From positions 1 through 10,070 of the forward strand of contig JBLNBX010000114.1 in NCBI GenBank assembly GCA_050260275.1: a stretch of 10,070 nt of DNA, in the 5' to 3' direction. Origin of the DNA: DATMXS01 sp050260275 (GTDB taxonomy: Bacteria; Acidobacteriota; Terriglobia; Bryobacterales; Bryobacteraceae). A model generated the notes under the pieces. It did not search any database. It was not told where the DNA came from and saw only the letters and a list, made by a program, of their open reading frames with translations. Positions 1 to 5,510 of this stretch are shown here, piece by piece; the first letter of the stretch is position 1; each line of letters opens with the position of its first letter. The position numbers and the translations under genes were made by a program.

Positions 1-2
1 CG

Positions 3-191
3 CAAGAGAGGGCCGCGACGCTTCTTTCCGCTGTCGGCGCTCTGTGTGAGGCTGTCAGGCCCGCTGACTACGCTACTAAGATCGCAAACCTCAGGGCCTT
101 GATCGATGCGCCCCATACCGACCCCGGCCTACGCCAAAGCGCTCAGGCGGCTGTGAACGGTCTTATGGCGGCACAGTCGAGGCCTCAATGA
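3..191 (+). CDS. 3' end of an unrecognised protein (partial)
   Basis: This open frame runs in from the left window edge and stops at TGA 189-191, giving the last 62 residues of a protein whose start lies outside. The fragment is rich in Ala, Gln and Leu and looks helical, with two probable amphipathic helices around residues 1-33 and 43-58 and a short Gln/Arg/Pro tail. I recognise no domain. Codon use differs from the other genes here: four of its five arginines are AGG, and by my count about 65% of third positions are G or C, which looks lower than in the neighbouring genes. The gene converges on the C_GCAxxG_C_C gene with an 80-nt gap. That it is coding rests only on the open frame and plausible composition; it could also be the tail of a mobile-element or phage gene, or a chance ORF. 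Confidence 0.4.
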   Translation, partial: QERAATLLSAVGALCEAVRPADYATKIANLRALIDAPHTDPGLRQSAQAAVNGLMAAQSRPQ

Positions 192-271
192 TCGCGCCCA
201 GGCGGCTCAAGGCGAGAGCACGAACATCGAACGCATGATGGCCGCGTGCGCGGACCGAAAACGTGGTCAGA
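192..271. other. Short convergent intergenic gap with no recognised element
   Basis: This stretch lies between the stop of the left-edge ORF and the stop of the minus-strand cysteine protein gene. I see no stem-loop followed by a T-run, so there is no obvious intrinsic terminator for either gene. A 16-codon ORF starts at ATG 188 and overlaps the preceding stop as ATGA, but it is too short to support as a gene. Confidence 0.5.
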
Positions 272-742
272 TCACTTCGCTGCAGCGACCGGGAATCCGC
301 GCTCTTCAAGAAGCCGTTCGGTGATCTCGACCACATCGCGCATGATGAGCGGGCACTTGGTGCGAAAGAGTTTGTTGTCCTTCGCGTACTGCATGCCCTC
401 GGGGGTGCCGATGTGGCAGCCGATCAAGGCCAGGCACTCGACGGAGCCGTGGCGCGCGGTTACCTCCTTCAGCAGGCGCTGCACGACAGCGTAAGTCTTT
501 TCTTTCTCGATATCGTTTTCCGGCGGCGTGACGGCGGTCTGCGTCATGCCGATCGCCATCACCGCGCCGGTCACGCAGCCGCAGGTCTTCGCCGAGCGCG
601 CGATGCCGCCACCGAAGCCTGCAGCGATGCGGAAGGCCAGTTCGGGCGGGATGCCGAACCTCTCCGCCAGAGCCGAGAAGGTTGCCTGCGCGCACGAGTA
701 CTTCTGCTCGAAGCGCTGTGCCGCAACGTCCGCTGTTGTCAT
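272..742 (-). CDS. C_GCAxxG_C_C family (redox-type cysteine) protein
   Basis: The 156-residue product matches the small C_GCAxxG_C_C family, whose members carry a conserved cysteine set thought to bind metal or take part in redox chemistry; no reaction is firmly established. Visible hallmarks are Cys17 in SCAQA, the glycine-rich AGFGGGIARS (41-50), CGCVTGA at 54-60, Cys103 and Cys109 in CLALIGC, and Cys130 in KCPLIM, in the usual order and spacing. There is no signal peptide or membrane segment, so it should be cytoplasmic. The start is ATG at 740-742, only 4 nt after the galE stop and without a clear Shine-Dalgarno site, which points to translational coupling to galE. Some relatives sit near metal or electron-transfer genes, but here the partner is a sugar epimerase. 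Family assignment is fairly secure; the function is unknown. Confidence 0.85.
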   Translation of the reverse strand: MTTADVAAQRFEQKYSCAQATFSALAERFGIPPELAFRIAAGFGGGIARSAKTCGCVTGAVMAIGMTQTAVTPPENDIEKEKTYAVVQRLLKEVTARHGSVECLALIGCHIGTPEGMQYAKDNKLFRTKCPLIMRDVVEITERLLEERGFPVAAAK

Positions 743-746
743 GCGG

Positions 747-1715
747 CTATTTTAGTGCCGCGGCGAACCGCCACGCGCTGGCCACCATGTCGTCGAGCGC
801 CGGATGCGCCGGCTGCCACCCGAGCACGTGCCGCGCCTTTGCGGAATCGGCGACGAGGTGCGACGGGTCGCCGGGTCGGCGCGCCTCTATGCGCACCTCG
901 AACTCGCGACCGGTTACGCGACGCACGCTCTCGATTACCTGGAGCACCGTGTAGCCCTGCCCGTTGCCCAGGTTGATGAACTCCGATGCCTTGCCGGCGC
1001 GGAGGTGATCGAGCGCCAGCAGGTGCGCGCTGCCGAGGTCGGAAATGTGGATGTAGTCACGCACGCACGTGCCGTCGGGCGTGTCGTAGTCCGCGCCGAA
1101 CACGGACACGTAGGGCCGCCTGCCCAGCGCCGCGGCGAGCACGTTCGGTATGAGGTGCGTTTCGGGATCGTGGCGTTCGCCGCGTTTTTCAGTCGCTCCG
1201 GCGGCGTTGAAGTACCGCAGCGCGACGAAGCGAAGGCCGTATGCGCTGTCGAAGCTCTCAAGCACGCGCTCGGTCATGAACTTCGACCAGCCGTAGGGGT
1301 TTACGGGCCACAGCGGGTGCTGCTCGTCGATAGGAACGCGCTGAGGCTCCCCGTACACAGCCGCGGTGGATGAAAAAACGAAGTGCTTCACGCCCGCGCC
1401 CACGAGCGTGCGTAGGAGCGCCAGAGTCTGCGCTGTGTTGTTCTCGAAATACGGGCCGGGGTCCCTGACGGATTCGCCGGCTTCGATCAGCGCGGCGAAA
1501 TGGATGCAGGAGTCTATGCCGTGCTCGCGGACTATGCGCGCCACCAGGGCGGAATCGCTGACATTACCAATGTAAAAAGGTACGTCCGGGTCCACGGCGT
1601 CGCGGTGCCCGCGGAGGACGTTGTCGAGCACGGCAACCTGCTCGCCGCGCTCGCGGAGCATGTCCACGGTTACGCTTCCTATATAACCTGCGCCGCCGGT
1701 AACAAGAACGGGCAT
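747..1715 (-). CDS. galE: UDP-glucose 4-epimerase
   Basis: GalE interconverts UDP-glucose and UDP-galactose in the cytoplasm, using tightly bound NAD+, and feeds the Leloir pathway and surface polysaccharide synthesis. The product is an extended short-chain dehydrogenase: Rossmann motif TGGAGYIGS at residues 6-14, Asp31 in VLDN after the second strand to hold the adenine ribose, HFAALIEAGESV at 72-83, SSTAAVYG at 115-122, and the catalytic pair Tyr141/Lys145 in NPYGWSK. CVRDYIHISDL and INLGNGQGYTV further on are typical of GalE. I chose ATG at 1713-1715 because it gives the standard MPVLVTGGAGYIGS amino end and a usual length of 322 residues. A longer frame begins at TTG 1758-1760, but it adds a proline-rich stretch unlike the family. 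The gene leads a two-gene unit with the cysteine protein 4 nt downstream. Related epimerases with other UDP-sugars remain possible. Confidence 0.93.
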   Translation of the reverse strand: MPVLVTGGAGYIGSVTVDMLRERGEQVAVLDNVLRGHRDAVDPDVPFYIGNVSDSALVARIVREHGIDSCIHFAALIEAGESVRDPGPYFENNTAQTLALLRTLVGAGVKHFVFSSTAAVYGEPQRVPIDEQHPLWPVNPYGWSKFMTERVLESFDSAYGLRFVALRYFNAAGATEKRGERHDPETHLIPNVLAAALGRRPYVSVFGADYDTPDGTCVRDYIHISDLGSAHLLALDHLRAGKASEFINLGNGQGYTVLQVIESVRRVTGREFEVRIEARRPGDPSHLVADSAKARHVLGWQPAHPALDDMVASAWRFAAALK

Positions 1716-1719
1716 ACCC

Positions 1720-1727
1720 CGATTTAA
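1720..1727 (-). promoter_or_regulatory. Possible -10-like hexamer just upstream of galE
   Basis: Reading the minus strand, TTAAAT (four of six matches to TATAAT) lies about 6 nt before the galE ATG. If used, transcription would start at or next to the start codon, giving a leaderless message, as proposed for recN. There is no good -35 at the normal distance and only a weak G-run before the ATG, so this is tentative. Confidence 0.25.
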
Positions 1728-1782
1728 CCGCACGGGCGGGGTGGGGCGGCTGAGGTCCAAACGCTGCGCGGCTCCGCTGCGG

Positions 1783-1788
1783 TAAGAT
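1783..1788 (+). promoter_or_regulatory. Possible -10 hexamer of the isomerase gene
   Basis: TAAGAT matches four of six bases of the -10 consensus and lies 24 nt before the isomerase ATG, leaving room for a short leader that contains the ribosome binding site. No clear -35 is seen. A 7-nt direct repeat, CGCTGCG at 1762-1768 and 1775-1781, lies immediately upstream. Confidence 0.3.
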
Positions 1789-1798
1789 TGGCCTTTTC

Positions 1799-1805
1799 AA
1801 GGAGG
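1799..1805 (+). promoter_or_regulatory. Strong Shine-Dalgarno site of the isomerase gene
   Basis: AAGGAGG is a near-perfect anti-Shine-Dalgarno match placed 7 nt before the ATG at 1813-1815. It fixes that start and is by far the strongest ribosome binding site in the window, which suggests high translation of this gene compared with its neighbours. Confidence 0.85.
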
Positions 1806-1812
1806 ATCCGGC

Positions 1813-3225
1813 ATGAAAAAGCAAATGACTCTGGGCGTCATCGTAGGGAATCGCGGATTCTTTCCCGGCCACCTGGCCGAGTCCGGCCGCGAAGAGATGA
1901 TCGCCGCTATCGAGCGCGGAGGCATGAAGGCAATTGCGCTCTCTCCCGAGGAGGCACGGCACGGCGCGATCGAGTCGCGCGACGAGGCGAAGAAGTGCGC
2001 CGCCCTGTTCCGCGACAATCGCGACAAGATCGACGGAGTTATCGTCACGCTGCCGAATTTCGGCGATGAGCGCGCTATCGCCGAGACGCTGCGGATGGCA
2101 GACCTCAACGTGCCCGTGCTCATCCAGGCCACCCCGGACACGGCATCGAAGATGGGCATCAGCGACCGCCGTGACAGCTTCTGCGGGAAGATGTCCGCCT
2201 GCTGCAACCTGACGCAGTACGGCATTCCTTATTCGCTCACGACGCTGCACACCGAAGCTCCCGATTCGAAGGAGTTCGCCCGCGACCTCGAGTGGTTCGG
2301 CGCGGTCTGCCGCGTCGCGAACGGGTTGCGCAAGGCGCGCATCGGCGCGGTGGGCGCGCGCCCGGCGGCGTTCAAGACGGTGCGGTACAGCGAGAAGTTG
2401 CTCGAGGCCAGCGGGATCTCCGTGGAGACGATCGACCTTTCCGAGATCCTCGGCCGCATCGGCAGGCTCAAGGATACCGACGCGCCGGTGCAGGAGAAGC
2501 TGGCCGCCATCGAGGCCTATGTGTCCGTGCAGGGCGTTCCGCGCGAGGCGCTCATCCGCATGGCGAAGCTCGCCGCCGTCCTCGAAGGCTGGATGCAGGA
2601 AGCCGACGTGAACGTGAGTGCGGTGCAGTGCTGGACGGCCATCGAAGAGTTCTATGGCGTGGTGCCGTGCACCGTGATGAGCATGATGTCGGACAAACTG
2701 ATGCCGAGCGCCTGCGAGGTGGACGTGTGCGGCGCGCTGGCGATGTACGCGCTGCAGCTCGCATCCGAAACCCCGAGCGCTCTGCTCGACTGGAACAACA
2801 ACTATGGCGACGACCCGAACAAGGCCGTCTGCTTCCACTGCTCGAACCTGCCGAAGCACTTCTTCAATGACGTGAAGATGGACTTCCAGGAGATCATCGC
2901 CGGCTCCGTGGGACGCGAAAACGCCTTCGGAAGCTGCGTCGGGCGCGTCAAGCCGGGTCCGATGACGTTCCTGCGCTTCTCTACGAATGAGCAGTTCGGG
3001 ATGGTGCAGGGCTACGTCGGCGAGGGCCGCTTTACGGATGACCCGCTGAACACCTTCGGCGGCGCGGGCGTAGTGGAGATTCCGGAGATGCAGACTCTGC
3101 TGCGGTACATCTGCGAGAACGGCTTCGAGCACCACGTGGCGGCAAACATGTCCCAGAGTGCGGCTGCGGTCCACGAAGCCACTACGAAGTACCTCGGCTG
3201 GGATATGTACTGGCACGAGCGGTAG
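1813..3225 (+). CDS. L-fucose/L-arabinose isomerase-family protein, substrate unknown
   Basis: The 470-residue cytoplasmic protein belongs to the fucose/arabinose isomerase superfamily, whose members interconvert aldoses and ketoses with a divalent metal, usually Mn2+. The amino-terminal part, with VTLPNFGDE near residue 80 and CNLTQYG near 135, resembles the substrate-entry domains of the family. The C-terminal half holds the catalytic region: ACEVDVCG with Glu302, and LLDWNN with Asp326. The 24-residue gap equals that between metal ligands Glu337 and Asp361 of E. coli L-fucose isomerase. His440 or His441 in FEHHVA is a candidate for the third ligand. At 470 residues it is shorter than E. 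coli FucI (591). The start is fixed by an excellent Shine-Dalgarno site. No kinase, aldolase, transporter or sugar regulator is adjacent, so the substrate cannot be read from context. Other possibilities include other deoxy- or pentose isomerases and the sulfoquinovose isomerases of sulfosugar pathways, which are said to belong to this superfamily. Confidence 0.8.
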   Translation: MKKQMTLGVIVGNRGFFPGHLAESGREEMIAAIERGGMKAIALSPEEARHGAIESRDEAKKCAALFRDNRDKIDGVIVTLPNFGDERAIAETLRMADLNVPVLIQATPDTASKMGISDRRDSFCGKMSACCNLTQYGIPYSLTTLHTEAPDSKEFARDLEWFGAVCRVANGLRKARIGAVGARPAAFKTVRYSEKLLEASGISVETIDLSEILGRIGRLKDTDAPVQEKLAAIEAYVSVQGVPREALIRMAKLAAVLEGWMQEADVNVSAVQCWTAIEEFYGVVPCTVMSMMSDKLMPSACEVDVCGALAMYALQLASETPSALLDWNNNYGDDPNKAVCFHCSNLPKHFFNDVKMDFQEIIAGSVGRENAFGSCVGRVKPGPMTFLRFSTNEQFGMVQGYVGEGRFTDDPLNTFGGAGVVEIPEMQTLLRYICENGFEHHVAANMSQSAAAVHEATTKYLGWDMYWHER

Positions 3226-3240
3226 GCAGTCTCGTCTTTG

Positions 3241-3266
3241 GGGCCCGCCCCCCGGCGGGCGGGCCC
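3241..3266 (+). terminator. Perfect 10-bp GC hairpin after the isomerase gene (possible terminator)
   Basis: Bases 3241-3250 (GGGCCCGCCC) pair perfectly with 3257-3266 (GGGCGGGCCC) around a 6-nt loop, starting 15 nt after the isomerase stop. No T-run follows, so it is not a classical intrinsic terminator. It may still cause pausing, protect the 3' end of the mRNA, or separate the isomerase transcript from recN. The hairpin itself is certain; its role is inferred. Confidence 0.55.
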
Positions 3267-3294
3267 TCCGCACGGTCCCCCCGCGTACTCCGGC

Positions 3295-3300
3295 TATAAT
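3295..3300 (+). promoter_or_regulatory. Consensus -10 box (TATAAT) just before recN
   Basis: A perfect TATAAT ends 7 nt before the recN ATG at 3308-3310. With normal promoter geometry the transcript would begin at or next to the ATG, so recN would be read from a leaderless message; no Shine-Dalgarno site is present, which agrees with this. I see no convincing -35 at 16-18 nt upstream and no E. coli-type LexA box. Confidence 0.6.
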
Positions 3301-3307
3301 CGCCTCG

Positions 3308-4987
3308 ATGCTCCTGGAGCTGGTGGTAGAGAACTACGCTGTAATCGAGCGTGTCCGCGTGCGCTTCCAGCCCGGCCTCAATCTCCTCACTGGCGAAACC
3401 GGCAGCGGAAAATCGATCATCGTGGACGCGCTGGCTCTGTTGTTCGGCGGCCGCGCTTCCGGCGATGCCGTCCGTACGGGGGCGCAGCGCGCGCGGATCT
3501 CAGGACTTTTCGAAGCGCCCCGCGACGCGCGCTTCCTCAAGCTTCTGGATGACGCTGGCATCGGGGTCGAGGACGGCGAGATCCTGCTGGAGCGCGAGGT
3601 GTCGGCGGAGGGCAAGTCTCGCGCGTTTGCGGGAAGCCGCCCGGTGACCGCCGCGCTTCTGCGCGAGCTGGCGCCCTGGCTCGGCGACATCCACGGCCAG
3701 CACGATCAGCAGTTGCTGTTCTCCGCCGGCGCGCAGCTCGAAATGCTAGATGCCTTTGCGGGCGCGGCGGCGAAGCGCGAGACGGTGGCGGACCTCTACC
3801 GCCGCTGGCGCGAAGTGTCGCGCGAGCTCGAAGACCTCACGCGGGGTGAGCAGGAAAAGCTCCGGATGCTGGATCTCTGGGAGTTCCAGCGCCGTGAAAT
3901 CGAGGCGGTCGCCCCCAGGCCAGGCGAGGACGCCGAGCTCGAGCAGGAGCGCCGTGTGCTCCAGAACTGCGCGCGCCTTCAGGAGGCCGCTCAAGCGGCG
4001 TACTCGGCGCTGTACGACTCCCCGGAAGCCGCGCTCATTCAGGTGCGGACCGCGATCCGAAAACTGGACGAGCTGTGCCGCATCGATCCCCGGCTGGACT
4101 CAACGCGCGATCTCCTGAAGCCCGCCATGGCGTCTATAGAGGAGGCGTCCTACGCCGTTCGCGACTACGTTTCGCATCTCGATGCGGACCCGGCGAGGCT
4201 CGAGGAAGTAGAGGCGCGCCTGGCCTCGCTCGACCGCCTGAAGCGGAAGTACGGCGCGACCACAGAGGAGGTGCTCGCATTCGCCGAGCAGGTTCGCGCG
4301 CAGATAGCAGCCGTCGAGACCGCGGGTGAGCGGAGGACCGCGCTCGAGCGGGCGCGCGCGGAGCTGGCGTCGCAATTCGAACGCGCCGCGGGTGAACTCA
4401 CCGAAATTCGCCGCGAGGCCGCGCGTCGCCTGGAAAAGCGCGCCGCAAGCGAGCTGTCGTCGCTGGCCATGCCCGGCGCGGTGTTCAGGGTCGTGGTTGA
4501 TACGGCGCCCTGGTCGGAAACGGGCATGGATGCCGTCGCTTTCCTCGTCTCGGCAAACCCCGGAGAGGAGCCGCGCGCGATCGAGAAGGCCGCCTCCGGG
4601 GGCGAGATCTCGCGCATCGCCCTCGCTCTCAAGACCTGCATAGCCGCGGTAACGGCGAGCAGGCGCGGCGTCGCGCGGACGCTCGTTTTCGACGAAGTGG
4701 ACGCTGGGATCGGCGGGCGCGCGGCCGAGACCGTGGGCAGGCGCCTCAAGCAGCTCGCGGCGTCGGACCAGGTGCTGTGCGTGACGCACCTGCCGCAGAT
4801 CGCGGGCTTCGCGGACTGTCATTTTCGCGTCGAAAAGACAGAGTCCGCGGGCCGCACCGTCACCTCCATCCTGGAGCTGGACGCAGATGGCCGCAAGCTC
4901 GAGATCGGGAGGATGCTATCGGGCGAACGCATTACCGGCGAGGCCCTGCGCCAGGCCGAGCAGCTCATGAAAGCCGCGGCCGAGTAA
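3308..4987 (+). CDS. recN: DNA repair protein RecN
   Basis: RecN is an SMC-like ATPase recruited to DNA double-strand breaks, where it helps hold DNA ends together for RecA-dependent repair. The 559-residue length is normal. The amino end MLLELVVENYAVIERV leads into Walker A GETGSGKS (29-36). HGQHDQQLLFS follows at about residue 132. A long charged helical region (roughly 150-370), rich in Glu, Arg and Ala, forms the coiled-coil arms. The C-terminal ATPase part has the signature ASGGEISR (429-436), Walker B LVFDEVDAGIGG with Asp462/Glu463, and the family-typical CVTHLPQIAGFAD. The frame is open upstream to 3158, but that extension overlaps the isomerase gene. ATG 3308 gives the canonical RecN start and lies 7 nt after a TATAAT. 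In many bacteria recN is induced by DNA damage; no recognisable LexA box is seen here. Confidence 0.97.
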   Translation: MLLELVVENYAVIERVRVRFQPGLNLLTGETGSGKSIIVDALALLFGGRASGDAVRTGAQRARISGLFEAPRDARFLKLLDDAGIGVEDGEILLEREVSAEGKSRAFAGSRPVTAALLRELAPWLGDIHGQHDQQLLFSAGAQLEMLDAFAGAAAKRETVADLYRRWREVSRELEDLTRGEQEKLRMLDLWEFQRREIEAVAPRPGEDAELEQERRVLQNCARLQEAAQAAYSALYDSPEAALIQVRTAIRKLDELCRIDPRLDSTRDLLKPAMASIEEASYAVRDYVSHLDADPARLEEVEARLASLDRLKRKYGATTEEVLAFAEQVRAQIAAVETAGERRTALERARAELASQFERAAGELTEIRREAARRLEKRAASELSSLAMPGAVFRVVVDTAPWSETGMDAVAFLVSANPGEEPRAIEKAASGGEISRIALALKTCIAAVTASRRGVARTLVFDEVDAGIGGRAAETVGRRLKQLAASDQVLCVTHLPQIAGFADCHFRVEKTESAGRTVTSILELDADGRKLEIGRMLSGERITGEALRQAEQLMKAAAE

Positions 4988-5015
4988 GGCCTTCGGCTGT
5001 TGCGGGCGTCTGACT

Positions 5016-5024
5016 TGCTACAAT
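5016..5024 (+). promoter_or_regulatory. Extended -10 promoter (TGCTACAAT)
   Basis: TGCTACAAT matches the extended -10 consensus TGnTATAAT at all but one base. It lies 28 nt after the recN stop, and the predicted transcription start is near 5031. It covers the ATG at 5023-5025, so that ATG would not be in the message and the downstream GTG at 5053 must be the start of the membrane protein. Confidence 0.6.
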
Positions 5025-5042
5025 GGCTGGTTCTGTTGTTTG

Positions 5043-5047
5043 GGAGG
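5043..5047 (+). promoter_or_regulatory. Shine-Dalgarno site that decides the membrane protein start
   Basis: GGAGG sits 5 nt before GTG 5053-5055. Together with the promoter-like element upstream, it favours this GTG over the in-frame ATG at 5023, which has no ribosome binding site. Confidence 0.7.
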
Positions 5048-5052
5048 GCTTC

Positions 5053-5469
5053 GTGCGAGCAGTCGCCTTCATAACGCGCGCTTACAGCTATCTTTTTCAC
5101 CTGGCGCTGGCATGCGCCATGATGGGCGTCGCAGCGGTCGCCTGGCTGACCGGCGTTCCGCTCAATATCTGGGTACTGCCCTGGCAGGGGGAGACGCTAA
5201 CCCCGGTATTGTTTTTCTCGGGGCTCGCCGGCGCCGGCATAACGGTGTTGGCTATCAAACGGATCATCCCGGTCCTGTTTATTGTCTGGACGTTGATCGT
5301 GGCGGGGATGATTGTCTACGGCTTCTTCTTCGGCTCCTACGTGTTCGGCCCGACGACAACGAGTTTCTCGACAGCGGTTCTGTTCGCCCTGGCTGCGCTC
5401 CTGGCGGCCGCCGGAAGCGTCACGGTCGTGATGGCCAAGCCGAAGAAGACCTGGGCTACGTGGGCGTGA
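5053..5469 (+). CDS. Four-helix integral membrane protein of unknown function
   Basis: With the GTG start the product has 138 residues. It is almost entirely hydrophobic, with four predicted membrane helices at about residues 14-34, 50-68, 71-98 and 106-127, a short charged amino end and a Lys-rich C-terminal tail (AKPKKTW). A loop after helix 1 carries Trp and Pro (NIWVLPWQGE). Positive charges at the amino end, the KR between helices 2 and 3 and the C-terminal lysines do not give a single clear topology. I see no catalytic motif or known domain. An ATG at 5023 in the same frame would add ten residues, but it falls inside a promoter-like -10 element. It has its own promoter-like site, and the outer-membrane protein gene follows after 41 nt, so the two may be cotranscribed. 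It may be a small inner-membrane accessory protein; no function can be assigned. Confidence 0.8.
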   Translation: MRAVAFITRAYSYLFHLALACAMMGVAAVAWLTGVPLNIWVLPWQGETLTPVLFFSGLAGAGITVLAIKRIIPVLFIVWTLIVAGMIVYGFFFGSYVFGPTTTSFSTAVLFALAALLAAAGSVTVVMAKPKKTWATWA

Positions 5470-5479
5470 TCTGAAACCG

Positions 5480-5498
5480 GGCGCGGCTGCTCCGCGTC
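5480..5498 (+). other. Small stem-loop in the gap before the beta-barrel gene
   Basis: Bases 5480-5486 pair with 5492-5498 (seven pairs including one G-T) around a 5-nt loop. It occupies most of the 41-nt gap between the membrane protein gene and the GTG at 5511, without a T-run. It could dampen translation of the next gene, mark a processing site, or mean nothing in DNA this GC-rich. Confidence 0.35.
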
Positions 5499-5510
5499 AA
5501 GCATCCAGCC

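Noticed and set aside
188..238. A 16-codon ORF overlapping the left-edge stop as ATGA
   Set aside because: Too short, with no ribosome binding site and no recognisable peptide.
263..976. A 237-codon plus-strand frame spanning the cysteine protein and galE end
   Set aside because: It crosses two genes on the other strand and is composed largely of Arg, Ala and His, typical of a shadow frame.
1716..1760. Longer galE start at TTG 1758-1760
   Set aside because: It adds a proline-rich stretch before the canonical MPVLVTGGAGYIGS; the internal ATG at 1713-1715 fits the family.
1564..3273. A 569-codon open frame on the minus strand covering the isomerase gene
   Set aside because: It is antisense to a clear enzyme gene, has the Arg/His/Ala-rich composition of a GC-rich shadow frame, overlaps galE, and shows no domain.
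4100..4822. A 240-codon minus-strand frame inside recN
   Set aside because: Shadow of recN: it is Arg/Ala-rich with no motif, while the opposite strand holds the RecN signature and Walker B.
4988..5015. Possible terminator after recN (GCCTTCGGC)
   Set aside because: The stem is only about 3 bp and no T-run follows, so it does not qualify as a terminator.
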